64,000 nt of DNA from an uncultured Gammaproteobacteria bacterium (GCA_947258975.1 CAMYKK010000015.1:1-64000); one strand, 5' to 3'. Positions 18,328 through 27,931 are shown, counted from the first letter of the stretch. The notes: a model not told the origin generated them from the sequence alone. Numbers and translations: made by a program.

Positions 18328-20541
18328 ATGGTGCAAGTCAGTATTCCGGCCACCATCAACCTCGAGAGTCCCTCGGCCTCGCTGCCGGATTGGCTCGCCA
18401 GCGTCTCGGTCGGACGCAGCCAGGACGAGATCGAGCTCATCCGGTGCGGGGCGGCACTGGCAATGGAGGCCCATCGCGGGCAAACGCGCCGGTCTGGCGG
18501 ACCATTCGTGGATCATGCATTCTCGGTGGCCCACATCCTTCACGAGCTGCAACTGGACCACGAGACCATCGTTGCTGCCCTGTTACACGATGTGGTTGAA
18601 GACACTGACATCTCTCTCGATGTAATACGCGATCGTTTTGGCACGTCTATTGCGCGTTTGGTCGACGGTGTCACCAAGATGGACGTTATTCAAGAATTCG
18701 GGGACGACAACCAACGCAAGGCAAAAGAAACCGCCCGCACCGAGAGCCTGCGCAAGATGTTGCTGGCAATGGTGGAGGACGTACGCGTGGTATTGGTCAA
18801 GCTCGCCGACCGGCTGCACAATCTGCGCACTTTGAAGGCGATGCCCAAAGACCGTCAGCTTGTCATCGCGCGCGAAACCCTGGACATTTTCGCGCCCCTG
18901 GCGAACCGTTTGGGCGTGTGGCAACTCAAGTGGGAGATGGAGGACTTATCATTTCGCTATCTGGAGCCGGAGACCTATAAGCAAATCGCTGCGCAGCTTG
19001 CAGAAAGACGAGTAGACCGGGAACGATACATCGAGCGGTTCATTGATTCTGTCACCGCGGACCTGCAGTGCGCCGGCGTAGAGGCGGAGGTTAGCGGCCG
19101 CCCGAAGCACATCCACAGCATCTGGAACAAAATGCGACGCAAGGATCTGGACTTTGAACACATCTTTGATGTGCGTGGGGTGCGCATCCTGACCGCTTCG
19201 GTACAGGACTGCTATGCGGCGTTGGGCTTGGTGCATACGCGTTGGCCGCACGTAGCCGGCGAATTCGACGACTACATCGCGACGCCAAAGGAAAATGACT
19301 ACCAGTCCATCCATACCGCTGTGATCGGGCCGGGAGGCAAGACTGTGGAAGTGCAACTACGCACCCGCGAAATGCATGAACGAAACGAATTGGGTGTTGC
19401 CGCACACTGGCGCTACAAAGAAGGCGTCAAGAGCGACGAAAGCCTCGAACGCAAGGTCCTGTGGCTGCGTCAACTATTGGAGTGGAAGGATGAAGTGGCG
19501 GACGCGAGCGAATTTGTCGACCGCGTCAAATCCGAAGTGTTCGAGGACCGTGTGTACGTGTTCACGCCCAAGGGCCGCGTGATCGAGTTACCCAAGGGGG
19601 CCACGCCCATCGATTTCGCTTATGCGATACACACCGAGGTGGGGCACCGCTGCCGGGGCGCGAAAGTCAACGGCCGCATGGTACCGCTCACCTATGCACT
19701 GCAGACGGGCGAGAAGGTGGACGTGCTGACGGTGAAAAAAGGCGGTCCCAGCCGCGACTGGTTCAGCCCCTATCTGGGCTATACCAAGACGTCCAAGGCG
19801 CGATCCCGCATCCAGCGCTGGTTCAGGCAGGAGAATGCCGAACAGAACATCGCTACCGGACGGCAACTGTTGGAACGGGAGTTCCAACGCTTGGCGTTGT
19901 CAGACGTAAATCTTGACAAGCTTGCGCGCAAGCTCAAATTCAACAAGGCTGATGAGATGTTCGCCAAGATCGCAGAAGGCGAACTCAAGCCCTCCCGGGC
20001 GGCGGGAGCGGCCCAGGAACTGGTGGCGCGGCAGACCACGGAAGCGGTCGCGGTACGCGCGATACCGCAGGTGCGCAAACGGCGTGCCGATGGAGATTTC
20101 CGTATCGAGGGCGTCGGCAATCTTCTCACCCACATCGCAAATTGCTGTAATCCCCTGCCGGGAGATCCGATCGTCGGCTACATTACCCAAGGCCGTGGCG
20201 TCACCATCCATCGCAAGGACTGCCATAATATTCTGCGCTCCCTGACCAAGGCCCCCGAGCGCCTGGTGGAGGTGGCGTGGGGCGACGAAGGCGAGGACAC
20301 CTATCCCATCGATATCGTGATCTCTGCCTATGATCGGCAGGGCCTGTTGCGCGATGTCTCATCGGTGCTCGCCGACGCCAGGATAAACGTCACCGCAGTC
20401 CATACGCAGACCGACAAACACGATCACTTTGCGCGCATGACGTTGACTGTCGAGGTATCCGACATCGATATGCTCAGTCAGGTGTTGGCGAGGCTGACGC
20501 AGTTATCCAACGTCGTTGAAGCCAGGCGCCGCATGCACTAG
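18328..20541 (+). CDS. relA: RelA-type (p)ppGpp synthetase with intact HD hydrolase motif
   Basis: The 737-residue RSH protein has an HD domain (about 40-165), synthetase domain (about 235-360), TGS (about 410-470), a helical region, a zinc-finger/RIS domain (NCCNPLPGD) and a C-terminal ACT. The synthetase carries EFDD at 312-315, the acidic ExDD form of monofunctional RelA; SpoT/Rel have RxKD. Yet the hydrolase residues look intact: H63, H87-D88, E91-D92 and KLADRLHN with D161 and N165, which E. coli RelA has lost. It may therefore both make and degrade (p)ppGpp. The start (MVQVSI) aligns with that of E. coli RelA, though no strong ribosome site precedes it. Confidence 0.9.
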   Translation: MVQVSIPATINLESPSASLPDWLASVSVGRSQDEIELIRCGAALAMEAHRGQTRRSGGPFVDHAFSVAHILHELQLDHETIVAALLHDVVEDTDISLDVIRDRFGTSIARLVDGVTKMDVIQEFGDDNQRKAKETARTESLRKMLLAMVEDVRVVLVKLADRLHNLRTLKAMPKDRQLVIARETLDIFAPLANRLGVWQLKWEMEDLSFRYLEPETYKQIAAQLAERRVDRERYIERFIDSVTADLQCAGVEAEVSGRPKHIHSIWNKMRRKDLDFEHIFDVRGVRILTASVQDCYAALGLVHTRWPHVAGEFDDYIATPKENDYQSIHTAVIGPGGKTVEVQLRTREMHERNELGVAAHWRYKEGVKSDESLERKVLWLRQLLEWKDEVADASEFVDRVKSEVFEDRVYVFTPKGRVIELPKGATPIDFAYAIHTEVGHRCRGAKVNGRMVPLTYALQTGEKVDVLTVKKGGPSRDWFSPYLGYTKTSKARSRIQRWFRQENAEQNIATGRQLLEREFQRLALSDVNLDKLARKLKFNKADEMFAKIAEGELKPSRAAGAAQELVARQTTEAVAVRAIPQVRKRRADGDFRIEGVGNLLTHIANCCNPLPGDPIVGYITQGRGVTIHRKDCHNILRSLTKAPERLVEVAWGDEGEDTYPIDIVISAYDRQGLLRDVSSVLADARINVTAVHTQTDKHDHFARMTLTVEVSDIDMLSQVLARLTQLSNVVEARRRMH

Positions 20542-20926
20542 AAACAAGCGGCACCGGGGTGATTGACTCCGGCGGCGGGAATGTCGTGTTCCCGTGCACC
20601 GGCAATTTGGCCTGCAGATTTTTGCCGAGTGCGCGCTGAATCCCAGGCACGCTGTGTGAGTGCGACGTGACCGACGGCACGCTGAATGAGCGCATTCCCA
20701 TGGCGCAATTGGCGGTCGCGTTTCACCACGGTTACGCGAGCATTCCAAACTCGGGTACGGTCCGCGTCCAATAAAGATTACGGAAATGCGATTTCAGAGT
20801 TTTGCGCATCAGTCCGCGAACCTGCGAGACAAATTTTGTGAACCCGGCGTCTTACGACGCCTGACAACCAGGCACGATGGTTCCCTCGTGTTATGATTTG
20901 CGTTGATCGTCAACCGGGGCACGCAC
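20542..20926. other. Gene-free interval between relA and egtB
   Basis: About 385 bases hold no convincing gene. Small hairpins occur, for example CGGGAA/TTCCCG around 20576-20595 and GGCGTC-TTAC-GACGCC at 20846-20861, the latter about 65 bases before egtB. No T-run follows either, so I do not call terminators. Confidence 0.4.
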
Positions 20927-22204
20927 ATGGGCAGCGCGCAGACTCAGCGGCAATCATCGCCGGAATCCGAATTTACCGTGCGGTTTCGTGAGGTTCGCGA
21001 CACCACTGAGCGGCTATGTGTCCCACTTTCCCCGGAGGACTGCGTCGCCCAGTCCATGCTGTATGCCAGTCCGGCGAAATGGCATATTGCCCACGTGACC
21101 TGGTTCTTTGAAACCTTCGTGCTTGCGCAATGCGTATCCGGATACCGGCCGTTTCATCCCGAGTATCGGATGATGTTCAATTCCTACTACAACACGGTGG
21201 GCGAACAACATCCGCGGCCGCAGCGCGGACTGCTGACCCGGCCGTCATTCGCGGAAGTGATCGATTACCGTCGCTATGTCGATGAACACATGACGGTGTT
21301 GTTGGAGCAGGGCGTCGATGACGACGTCGCACAGGTTGTCGATCTGGGATTGCACCATGAACAGCAGCACCAGGAACTGCTGCTGATGGACATCAAGCAT
21401 TTGTTTGCCTGCAATCCATTGCGCCCCGCGTACCGGCGGACGCCGCAACCACAGCAAGAAGACACCGGCGCGTTGCGATGGCTCGGCTATGGCGAAGGAC
21501 TGACCCGGCTTGGGGCCGAAGACCAGGGATTTGCGTTCGACAACGAGCGGCCGCGGCATTCTGAGTTTGTCGGCGCATTTGAGTTGGGCGATCGACTGGT
21601 GACCAATAAAGAGTTTCGCCATTTCATGCAAGACGGCGGCTACCAACGCCCGGACCTCTGGTTGTCGGATGGCTGGGATCGGGTGCGGGTCGAGCATTGC
21701 TGTGCGCCGCTGTACTGGGAACAACATGCCGGTGATTGGACGCTGTTTACGCTCAACGGAATGCACGCTATAGCGGATAACGATCCGGTGGTGCACGTCA
21801 GTTATTTCGAGGCCGACGCCTATGCGCGTTGGGCCGGCGCCCGGTTGCCCACTGAAGCCGAATGGGAACGGGCGGCTGCGGGGCTCTCACGCGCCGGTAA
21901 TTTCATGGAAGACGAATTATTGTCACCACGGTGCGGCGCGAAGGGGTCCGATGATCATCCGCGGCAGATGTTCGGTGACACGTGGGAATGGACACAGAGT
22001 CCGTACACCCCGTATCCCGGTTACCAGCCTCCAGACGGGGCGCTGGGAGAGTACAACGGCAAGTTCATGTGCAATCAAATCGTGTTACGTGGTGGCGCCT
22101 GCGTCACGCCGCGCAGCCATATTCGCGCCACCTATCGCAACTTTTTCCAACCCGAGCTACGCTGGCAGTTCGGCGGTATCCGGCTCGCCAGGGATGCGTG
22201 TTGA
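20927..22204 (+). CDS. egtB: Ergothioneine biosynthesis sulfoxide synthase EgtB
   Basis: The 425-residue protein has an N-terminal DinB-like domain and a C-terminal formylglycine-generating-enzyme-like (FGE-sulfatase) domain. Iron ligands are expected at HIAH (H53/H56) and HEQQH (H144, H148), the HxxxH motif of EgtB. RLPTEAEWERAA, FGDTWEWTQSPY and LRGGACVTPRSHIRATYRNFF are hallmarks of the second domain. EgtB joins a thiol donor to trimethylhistidine with O2. The ATG at 20927 is chosen over a TTG at 20903. The partner methyltransferase gene egtD is not adjacent; the next gene encodes a DUF924 protein instead. Confidence 0.93.
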   Translation: MGSAQTQRQSSPESEFTVRFREVRDTTERLCVPLSPEDCVAQSMLYASPAKWHIAHVTWFFETFVLAQCVSGYRPFHPEYRMMFNSYYNTVGEQHPRPQRGLLTRPSFAEVIDYRRYVDEHMTVLLEQGVDDDVAQVVDLGLHHEQQHQELLLMDIKHLFACNPLRPAYRRTPQPQQEDTGALRWLGYGEGLTRLGAEDQGFAFDNERPRHSEFVGAFELGDRLVTNKEFRHFMQDGGYQRPDLWLSDGWDRVRVEHCCAPLYWEQHAGDWTLFTLNGMHAIADNDPVVHVSYFEADAYARWAGARLPTEAEWERAAAGLSRAGNFMEDELLSPRCGAKGSDDHPRQMFGDTWEWTQSPYTPYPGYQPPDGALGEYNGKFMCNQIVLRGGACVTPRSHIRATYRNFFQPELRWQFGGIRLARDAC

Positions 22205-22815
22205 ACGCGGAGGCCGAGGCCATCCTCGATTTCTGGTTTGGGGTGAACGCGGATGCCGAAAGCGTCGACGCCCGGAAACAACGCTGGTTCGTGGTGTCCG
22301 CATCGACGGACCGGGACATAGAACAGCGGTTTGGCGATTTGTTGGACACGGCGATTGCCGGACGACTCGATCATTGGCGGAACACCGCTCGCGGCATGCT
22401 GGCGCTGATCATTCTGCTCGATCAATTCAGCCGTAATATGTTTCGTGGCACGGCGCGGGCATTCGCCCAGGACACCATGGCCCTGCAACTGGCGAGTGAG
22501 GCCATTGTCAACGGATTGGATCGAGACTTGGATGAGGTCGAACGTGGGTTCTTGTATATGCCTTTTCAGCATGCCGAAGATCGCGATGTTCAGGATCGTT
22601 CAGTCGCTCTGTACCGCGAACTCAACACCCAGGCTCGCGAAGCATTTCGCAAAGTGACTGATAACTTTTTTCGTTACGCCGAAGAGCACCGCACGATTGT
22701 CGCTCAGTTCGGCCGCTTTCCGCATCGCAATGCGAGTCTCGGCCGAGAGGCAACGCCTGCCGAGGCGGCGTTCCTGTCTGCCGACACACGCACGTACGGT
22801 CAAAGTGCGGAATAG
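22198..22815 (+). CDS. DUF924 family protein
   Basis: This is a predicted helical protein of about 205 residues of the DUF924/YPL095-like TPR-like group, with the ILDFWFG start, RWFV, LIILLDQFSRNMFRGTARAFAQD core, the FLYMPFQHAED motif, and a late FGRFPHRNA motif. The GTG at 22198 overlaps the egtB stop and has an AGGGA ribosome site; a TTG three bases later is possible. The biochemical role of DUF924 is unknown. Tight overlap with egtB suggests cotranscription, but I know of no functional link between them. Confidence 0.88.
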   Translation: MLNAEAEAILDFWFGVNADAESVDARKQRWFVVSASTDRDIEQRFGDLLDTAIAGRLDHWRNTARGMLALIILLDQFSRNMFRGTARAFAQDTMALQLASEAIVNGLDRDLDEVERGFLYMPFQHAEDRDVQDRSVALYRELNTQAREAFRKVTDNFFRYAEEHRTIVAQFGRFPHRNASLGREATPAEAAFLSADTRTYGQSAE

Positions 22816-22820
22816 CACTG

Positions 22821-24011
22821 ATGGACCACGCCGGACCCGTCGATAGCCCAACTCCCGTCTCGCAAGGAGTGCGAGACTGGCTAACGAGGCTGATTGGATT
22901 CGACACCACCAGCCATCGGTCCAATCTGGCGCTGATCGAGTGCGTTCGCGATTATCTCGCGGGCTACGGTATCGAGTCGCGGTTGTTTTTTAACACGGAT
23001 AAAACCAAGGCCAACCTCTACGCGACCATCGGTCCTGCCGATCAAGGTGGTTACGCGTTATCGGGACATACCGATGTAGTGCCGGTGACCGGACAGGACT
23101 GGCATTACGATCCGTGGGGGGCGACTCAGGAACATGAGCGGGTGTACGGACGCGGCGCGTGCGACATGAAGGGGTTTATTGCCGCGGCCCTGGCGGCGGT
23201 GCCGCAGGTGGTAAACGCCAATCTGAGGCAGCCGATACATCTTTGCTTGTCATACGACGAGGAAATAGGCTGTGTTGGGGTCCGCTCGCTATTGGCGTTC
23301 TTAGCGGAAACAACGCTGAAGCCGGTGGGATGTATCGTCGGTGAGCCGACCGGAATGCGGATCGTCGCCGGCCACAAGGGCAAACTCAGTATGCGGTGTC
23401 AGGTCAAAGGCCATGCGTGTCATTCGTCGCTGGCGCCACGGGGTGTGAACGCGGTTGAAGCGGCGGCGCGAATTGTGACCTTGTTAGCCGATATGGCCGG
23501 CCGTACGCAACGGGAAGGTCCATTCGATGACGCGTTTGACATCCCGCACACGACGATCCATACCGGCGTGATTAAAGGTGGCAGCGCCTTGAATATCGTC
23601 CCCAGCAGTTGCACGTTCGAGTTCGAATTTCGCCATCTGCCCAGTGAGGATCCTGCCACCTATTTCCAGGAGGTGGAGTCGTACGCGCTGCAGCACCTGC
23701 AACCGGTGATGCGGGCGGAGGTCGCGGAGACCGGTTTTGAGTTTGTGGAACAATCACGATTTCCCGGATTGGACCAGGATCCAGATGCCGAGATCGTTGC
23801 TTTGGTAAAGCGCCTCAGCGGCGAGCGGGAGGTTGGTAAAGTGGCTTTCGGCACCGAAGGCGGGGGTTTTCACGCCGTCGGAATCCCGGTGGTGGTTTGC
23901 GGGCCGGGACATATCGAACAAGCACACAAACCCGATGAATTCATCACCTTGGAGCAACTGGGCCGATGTGAGCGCTTCATGGTCCGATTAATTGAAGACC
24001 TCAGCGTTTAG
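22821..24011 (+). CDS. argE: Acetylornithine deacetylase (ArgE-type M20 peptidase)
   Basis: The 396-residue M20 metallohydrolase has zinc ligands and catalytic residues in SGHTDVVPV, RGACDMKGF, SYDEEIGC, VGEPTGM and the C-terminal AHKPDEF. GHKGK and the dimerisation insert (HSSLAPRGVNAVEAA) are typical of ArgE/DapE. ArgE removes acetate from N-acetylornithine in arginine synthesis. The gene begins five bases after the DUF924 stop and probably belongs to the egtB transcript. M20 substrate calls from sequence are imperfect, but similarity is closest to the ArgE branch. Confidence 0.85.
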   Translation: MDHAGPVDSPTPVSQGVRDWLTRLIGFDTTSHRSNLALIECVRDYLAGYGIESRLFFNTDKTKANLYATIGPADQGGYALSGHTDVVPVTGQDWHYDPWGATQEHERVYGRGACDMKGFIAAALAAVPQVVNANLRQPIHLCLSYDEEIGCVGVRSLLAFLAETTLKPVGCIVGEPTGMRIVAGHKGKLSMRCQVKGHACHSSLAPRGVNAVEAAARIVTLLADMAGRTQREGPFDDAFDIPHTTIHTGVIKGGSALNIVPSSCTFEFEFRHLPSEDPATYFQEVESYALQHLQPVMRAEVAETGFEFVEQSRFPGLDQDPDAEIVALVKRLSGEREVGKVAFGTEGGGFHAVGIPVVVCGPGHIEQAHKPDEFITLEQLGRCERFMVRLIEDLSV

Positions 24012-24188
24012 CGAGGACCGACCTTGCGGCGGGTCTCGATTTGCGCGCCGCATTTTTGGCATGCTCGTCAGCCTCGATTAACATTGAAGTATGTGAGGCT
24101 TTTCCGGTAAACTGCCGCGCCGTTTCTCGCCAGAGGTTCACAATTAATCCAAGCTCATACCGAAAACCAACCGGGGAGGAATTCTTCC

Positions 24189-25169
24189 ATGAAGCAAGCT
24201 GTACGTGTCGCGGTAACCGGCGCTGCCGGTCATATCAGTTATGCATTATTGTTCCGTATTGCTCGCGGCGAATTGTTAGGGCCCGATCAGCCCGTGATTC
24301 TGCAGTTGTTGGAAATCCCTATCGCCATGGACGCGCTACGCGGTGTGGTGATGGAGTTGGAGGATTGTGCGTTTCCACTGCTCCAAGACATCGTCGCTTC
24401 GGATGACGCCGAGACCGCATTCAGTGACGCTCAGTATGCGTTGCTGGTCGGCGCCAAACCGCGGGGACCGGGGATGGAGCGTAAGGATTTACTGCAGGAC
24501 AACGCCAAGATCTTTTCGGCGCAAGGCAAGGCCCTCAACACCGCCGCCGACCGGGACATCAAGGTCCTTGTGGTGGGCAATCCGGCCAACACCAACGCGC
24601 TGATCGCGCAATCGAACGCGCCCGATCTGCCGCGTGCCAACTTCACGGCGATGACCCGGCTCGATCACAATCGGGCGTTGAGCCAGCTGGCATCAAAAAT
24701 CGGCGTTCATGCCTCGCATATCAAGCAAATGACGATTTGGGGAAATCATTCGGCGACTCAGTATCCGGATATACATCACGCCGTCGTTGATGGGAAACCG
24801 GCTCTGGACCTGGTGAACCGGGAATGGATGATGCAGGAGTTCATTCCGACTGTGCAGCAACGCGGTGCGGCGATCATCAAGGCGCGCGGGGCGTCCAGCG
24901 CGGCCTCTGCAGCCTCGGCCGCGATCGACCACATGCGCACGTGGGTGATGGGCAGTGATGTTGATGACTGGGTGAGCATGGGCATCCCCAGTGACGGCAG
25001 TTATGGTATCGCCGAAGGCGTTGTGTATTCGTATCCAGTGCGCTGTAGCGGCGCTGGCTACGACATCGTACAGGGCCTGGAATGCGAGGACTTCAGTAAA
25101 CAGCAAATGCAGATGACGGAACGAGAACTCCGCCAGGAACGCGAAGATATTCAGGAGTTGCTGGGGTAG
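24189..25169 (+). CDS. mdh: Malate dehydrogenase
   Basis: The 326-residue NAD-dependent enzyme is of the cytosolic/plant-chloroplast-like MDH group (type 2). It has nucleotide-binding [15 protein letters not shown], substrate arginines in [13 protein letters not shown], the catalytic Asp in RLDHNRA, and catalytic His in [10 protein letters not shown]. It interconverts malate and oxaloacetate in the TCA cycle. A strong GGGGAGGA ribosome site precedes the ATG. The gene stands alone, with about 175 bases upstream and a long spacer downstream. Confidence 0.95.
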   Translation: MKQAVRVAVTGAAGHISYALLFRIARGELLGPDQPVILQLLEIPIAMDALRGVVMELEDCAFPLLQDIVASDDAETAFSDAQYALLVGAKPRGPGMERKDLLQDNAKIFSAQGKALNTAADRDIKVLVVGNPANTNALIAQSNAPDLPRANFTAMTRLDHNRALSQLASKIGVHASHIKQMTIWGNHSATQYPDIHHAVVDGKPALDLVNREWMMQEFIPTVQQRGAAIIKARGASSAASAASAAIDHMRTWVMGSDVDDWVSMGIPSDGSYGIAEGVVYSYPVRCSGAGYDIVQGLECEDFSKQQMQMTERELRQEREDIQELLG

Positions 25170-25585
25170 GCGGTAGCGCCGGTGTTAGCGGATGCGCCCG
25201 CGCCGGCTGTCATGGCCGAGGGCGGCGAATGATGCGAAAATTGATAAAAATATCTTTTCTCTGACATAAATAATATTAATAGCCTCTCGCTGAGCGGCCT
25301 GGGGCCTTAGCGACCCAGGCCGTGGTTGCTGGGTTTTCCCCCAACTTCATGAAAGATGCCAAGGTTTTGGCGGCGCCAAATCCATGCCAAGCCGTGGGGT
25401 TGCCGTTTCCGGCGCCGCGCGGATAAGCTACAGGTGGTCGGGAGCGCAATTCGCCCGTCGGGTTGTCAGTTTGTAACCCACTGTATTATAAGGAGAATAT
25501 CTTGGGGATTATTGGGACCGAAAAAACCTCACAGAAAAACAAAGACATAGACCGGCGTTTGTCCAGTAATCCAGAGGGCGCTACT
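25170..25585. other. Spacer with hairpin after mdh
   Basis: About 415 bases separate mdh from the cupin core start. An AT-rich run around 25235-25285 is followed by a 9-bp inverted repeat, CGGCCTGGG/CCCAGGCCG (25295-25322), which may end the mdh transcript though the T-run is short and displaced. A strong AAGGAG site near 25490 precedes an in-frame TTG at 25502, a possible longer cupin start. Confidence 0.45.
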
Positions 25586-25861
25586 ATGGAGCCCACTGGA
25601 CTGAAGCTTGACTGGGCGGAACGTGGATACAGCTGTGATATCTGGACGGATCTCCCGGGTCAGGAATGGAAAGACTATGTACATGCTACGGACGAACTGC
25701 TGATGCTGTCGGAAGGTGACATCGAAATCATCTTTCAAGGCAAAACCGTCCGGCCGAAGTTGGGTGAAGAGGTATACATACCAGCAGGCGCGATGCACAC
25801 AGTGCGGAATATAGGGAGTACGCATAGCCGCTGGTATTACGGGTATCGCCAAAAGCGATGA
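25586..25861 (+). CDS. Small cupin-domain protein
   Basis: The 91-residue single-domain cupin has the two conserved cupin boxes: VHATDELLMLSEGDIEIIFQ and GEEVYIPAGAMHTVRN, with a possible metal His in MHTV. The ATG at 25586 gives the usual compact size and an N-terminus (LKLDWAERGYS) typical of this family. An in-frame TTG at 25502 with a better AAGGAG site would add 28 residues. The ligand is unknown; such small cupins bind sugars, metals or small acids. It appears monocistronic. Confidence 0.8.
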   Translation: MEPTGLKLDWAERGYSCDIWTDLPGQEWKDYVHATDELLMLSEGDIEIIFQGKTVRPKLGEEVYIPAGAMHTVRNIGSTHSRWYYGYRQKR

Positions 25862-26015
25862 CGCATCTCCTTTCGGCCGCGCCGCGAAAGCGGCGTAGGT
25901 CGATTGGAGAATTTTTTTAGCCGCACGCCAAGCGGCAGATCCCATCTGCAAACCCCATCTTAAGTCATCGACGAAATCCTTGTGACGATTTCGGAGCCGG
26001 CGTAGCATCGGCGTT

Positions 26016-26888
26016 ATGCACGTCTCAGTCATTGTTCCCACCTACAATCGCGCATCGTTGCTCGTACGCGCCTTGGAATCGGTTTATGCGCAGTCGCTCA
26101 GCCCGTCCCAGGTCATAGTGGTTGATGACGGTTCCACCGACAATACTCGCGAACTCATTGCGGCGCAGTTTCCCCAGGCCGACTATGTATATCAACGGCA
26201 TCATGGAGTGAGTCAGGCGCGCAATTCGGGAATCCGGCGCGCGCGATGCGAGTGGTTGGCGTTTCTGGATTCTGACGACGAATGGCTGCCGAGTAAACTG
26301 CAGCGTCAGCTCGACGCCCTGTACGCCAGGCCCGAGTACCGCGTGTGCCACACCAACGAAATCTGGATCCGGAACGGCGTGCGCGTCAATCCAATGAAAA
26401 AGCACGAAAAGGCCGGGGGTTGGATCTTTGAACGCTGTTTGCCTTTATGCGTGATCTCGCCCTCGTCGGTTCTCATACATTGTAAGATTCTGGAATCGGT
26501 GGGTCTGTTCGATGAAACCCTGCCGGCGTGCGAGGATTATGACTTGTGGCTGCGTATTTGCGCCCGCTATCCAGTTTGTTATGTCCCCCGGCCGTTGGTC
26601 AAGAAATACGGAGGACACGTGGATCAGTTGTCTCGCCAGCATTGGGGAATGGACCGGTTCCGGGTCCAGGCGCTGGAGCGGCTGAGCAAGGAAGTGAATC
26701 TGTCTTTCGATGATCTGCGGGCCGTGCTCAGCACTATGGTGTATAAGGCAGGGATCGTGCTTGCGGGGGCGCGCAGGCGAGGTAATCAAGGTTTGGTGGG
26801 TGAGTATGAGGACAAGCTTGCCCGCTATCAAAGTCAATTACGCAGACTGCACACCGCGACTGGTCTCGATGACGGCACGCTAGTATGA
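26016..26888 (+). CDS. Family 2 glycosyltransferase
   Basis: The 290-residue GT-A fold enzyme has an N-terminal VSVIVPTYNRASLL, the nucleotide-sugar motif VVDDGSTDNT, HGVSQARNSGIRRA, and the metal-binding DSDDEW at about residues 85-90. A later CEDYDLWLR motif supplies the catalytic base region. It should transfer a sugar from a nucleotide donor to an unknown acceptor. No other polysaccharide genes surround it. Its stop overlaps the next start (ATGA), so it is cotranslated with a nucleosidase-like gene. Confidence 0.88.
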   Translation: MHVSVIVPTYNRASLLVRALESVYAQSLSPSQVIVVDDGSTDNTRELIAAQFPQADYVYQRHHGVSQARNSGIRRARCEWLAFLDSDDEWLPSKLQRQLDALYARPEYRVCHTNEIWIRNGVRVNPMKKHEKAGGWIFERCLPLCVISPSSVLIHCKILESVGLFDETLPACEDYDLWLRICARYPVCYVPRPLVKKYGGHVDQLSRQHWGMDRFRVQALERLSKEVNLSFDDLRAVLSTMVYKAGIVLAGARRRGNQGLVGEYEDKLARYQSQLRRLHTATGLDDGTLV

Positions 26889-27505
26889 TCAACCTCGTCG
26901 TGGCGCTTCAAAGTGAGGCCCGGCCCTTCATCGATTATTTTCGGTTGCAAAGGCACGACCACACGCGCGGGCAATCCGTTTATCTGCGTGATCACCTTAG
27001 ACTGGTTGTGACCGGTATCGGTAAACACGCAGCGCGTCGTGCGTGCGAGTACCTGCATGCATTGGGTGGGTCATCGTTGCATGGGTGGTTGAACGTCGGT
27101 ATTGCGGGGCACCGCGATCTTGCGGTGGGCACCGGGGTTCGCGCCACGCGCATCATAGACGACGCGAATGGCGATGTGTGGCATCCTTCTCCGCTGGTCC
27201 CGATCCCGGGCATCGCGAAGACCATTTGTACGCTGGACGCCCCCGAATCCGATTATCCGCTGGACCAGGTATACGACATGGAGGCGTCGGCCTATTTTGG
27301 CGTTGCGGCGGGATTCGGCGCCGGCGCGTTGGTTCAGTGTTATAAAATCATCGCGGACAATCGCATCTCAGGTATCGGAGCCATCAATCCACCGATGGTG
27401 ACGGCATTACTGGAAAAACACGTCGCAGCTGTGGCCAACGCGACGGCGCTGTTGACAGATCAAATCCATGCGCTGCGGGGCGGTTTGGTGAAAAACACCG
27501 GCTAG
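26885..27505 (+). CDS. Nucleoside phosphorylase / MTA-SAH nucleosidase-like protein
   Basis: The 206-residue protein belongs to the PNP/UDP phosphorylase superfamily. It shows an N-terminal LVVALQSEARPFI, the glycine-rich VTGIGKHAARRA, LNVGIAGHRDL, and YDMEASAYFGVAA, which corresponds to the ribose-binding MExxA motif. It is shorter than MTAN and lacks a clear catalytic Asp motif of classical MTAN, so base and substrate are uncertain. It overlaps the glycosyltransferase by four bases. In some bacteria related proteins occur in hopanoid or surface-glycan pathways, which would fit the neighbour but is unproven. Confidence 0.7.
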   Translation: MINLVVALQSEARPFIDYFRLQRHDHTRGQSVYLRDHLRLVVTGIGKHAARRACEYLHALGGSSLHGWLNVGIAGHRDLAVGTGVRATRIIDDANGDVWHPSPLVPIPGIAKTICTLDAPESDYPLDQVYDMEASAYFGVAAGFGAGALVQCYKIIADNRISGIGAINPPMVTALLEKHVAAVANATALLTDQIHALRGGLVKNTG

Positions 27506-27538
27506 TCGTGTCGGGGGAATTATTCACTCCGCCCTTGA

Positions 27539-27931
27539 TCAGTGTTTTTTCTTGAGCTGCGCGCGCAGTGCGTGCCACCAAGCGGCCAATTGCTCGGCCG
27601 CCCTGGCAGCGAATCCCTTCGTCAACTCACCAGCATGAACCGCGATCTTTCTTGCGTGGTCGGACAATGCAACCATTCCACTCCTGGATAGCTTGTTTCC
27701 CATGGCTCGCGCATTGCGGAGCTTGTCGCTCATATTGCGCCAGTTGCTGAAGGTATCCTCGCCCGCCACGACTTTGACGAGCTTTGCGGCCATAGCCGGC
27801 GGCAGCCGGTCCTTGACCGCTGTCAGCACTTCGTCCACGGCGGCGGTGGCGGCCTCCTCGGATATTCCGGCCTTCTTTGACACGCGATAAATCACGGCAT
27901 CGATACCACTACCGGCGATGACTCTATCCAT
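27539..27931 (-). CDS. Small helical protein, DUF2267-like (unknown)
   Basis: This is a 130-residue predicted all-helical protein. The N-terminal half (GISEEAATAAVDEVLTAVKDRLPPAMAAKLVKVVAG-type region) weakly resembles DUF2267 or similar helical domains; the C-terminus is basic (LKKKH). No signal peptide. Its ATG overlaps the upstream coiled-coil gene's TAA by one base (TAATG), so translation is coupled. It is the last gene of a three-gene run with a BON protein and a membrane coiled-coil protein. Function unknown. Confidence 0.7.
   Translation of the reverse strand: MDRVIAGSGIDAVIYRVSKKAGISEEAATAAVDEVLTAVKDRLPPAMAAKLVKVVAGEDTFSNWRNMSDKLRNARAMGNKLSRSGMVALSDHARKIAVHAGELTKGFAARAAEQLAAWWHALRAQLKKKH

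Noticed and set aside
25295-25322. Confident terminator after mdh
   Set aside because: The stem is strong but no T-run follows directly, so it is described only as a hairpin in the spacer.
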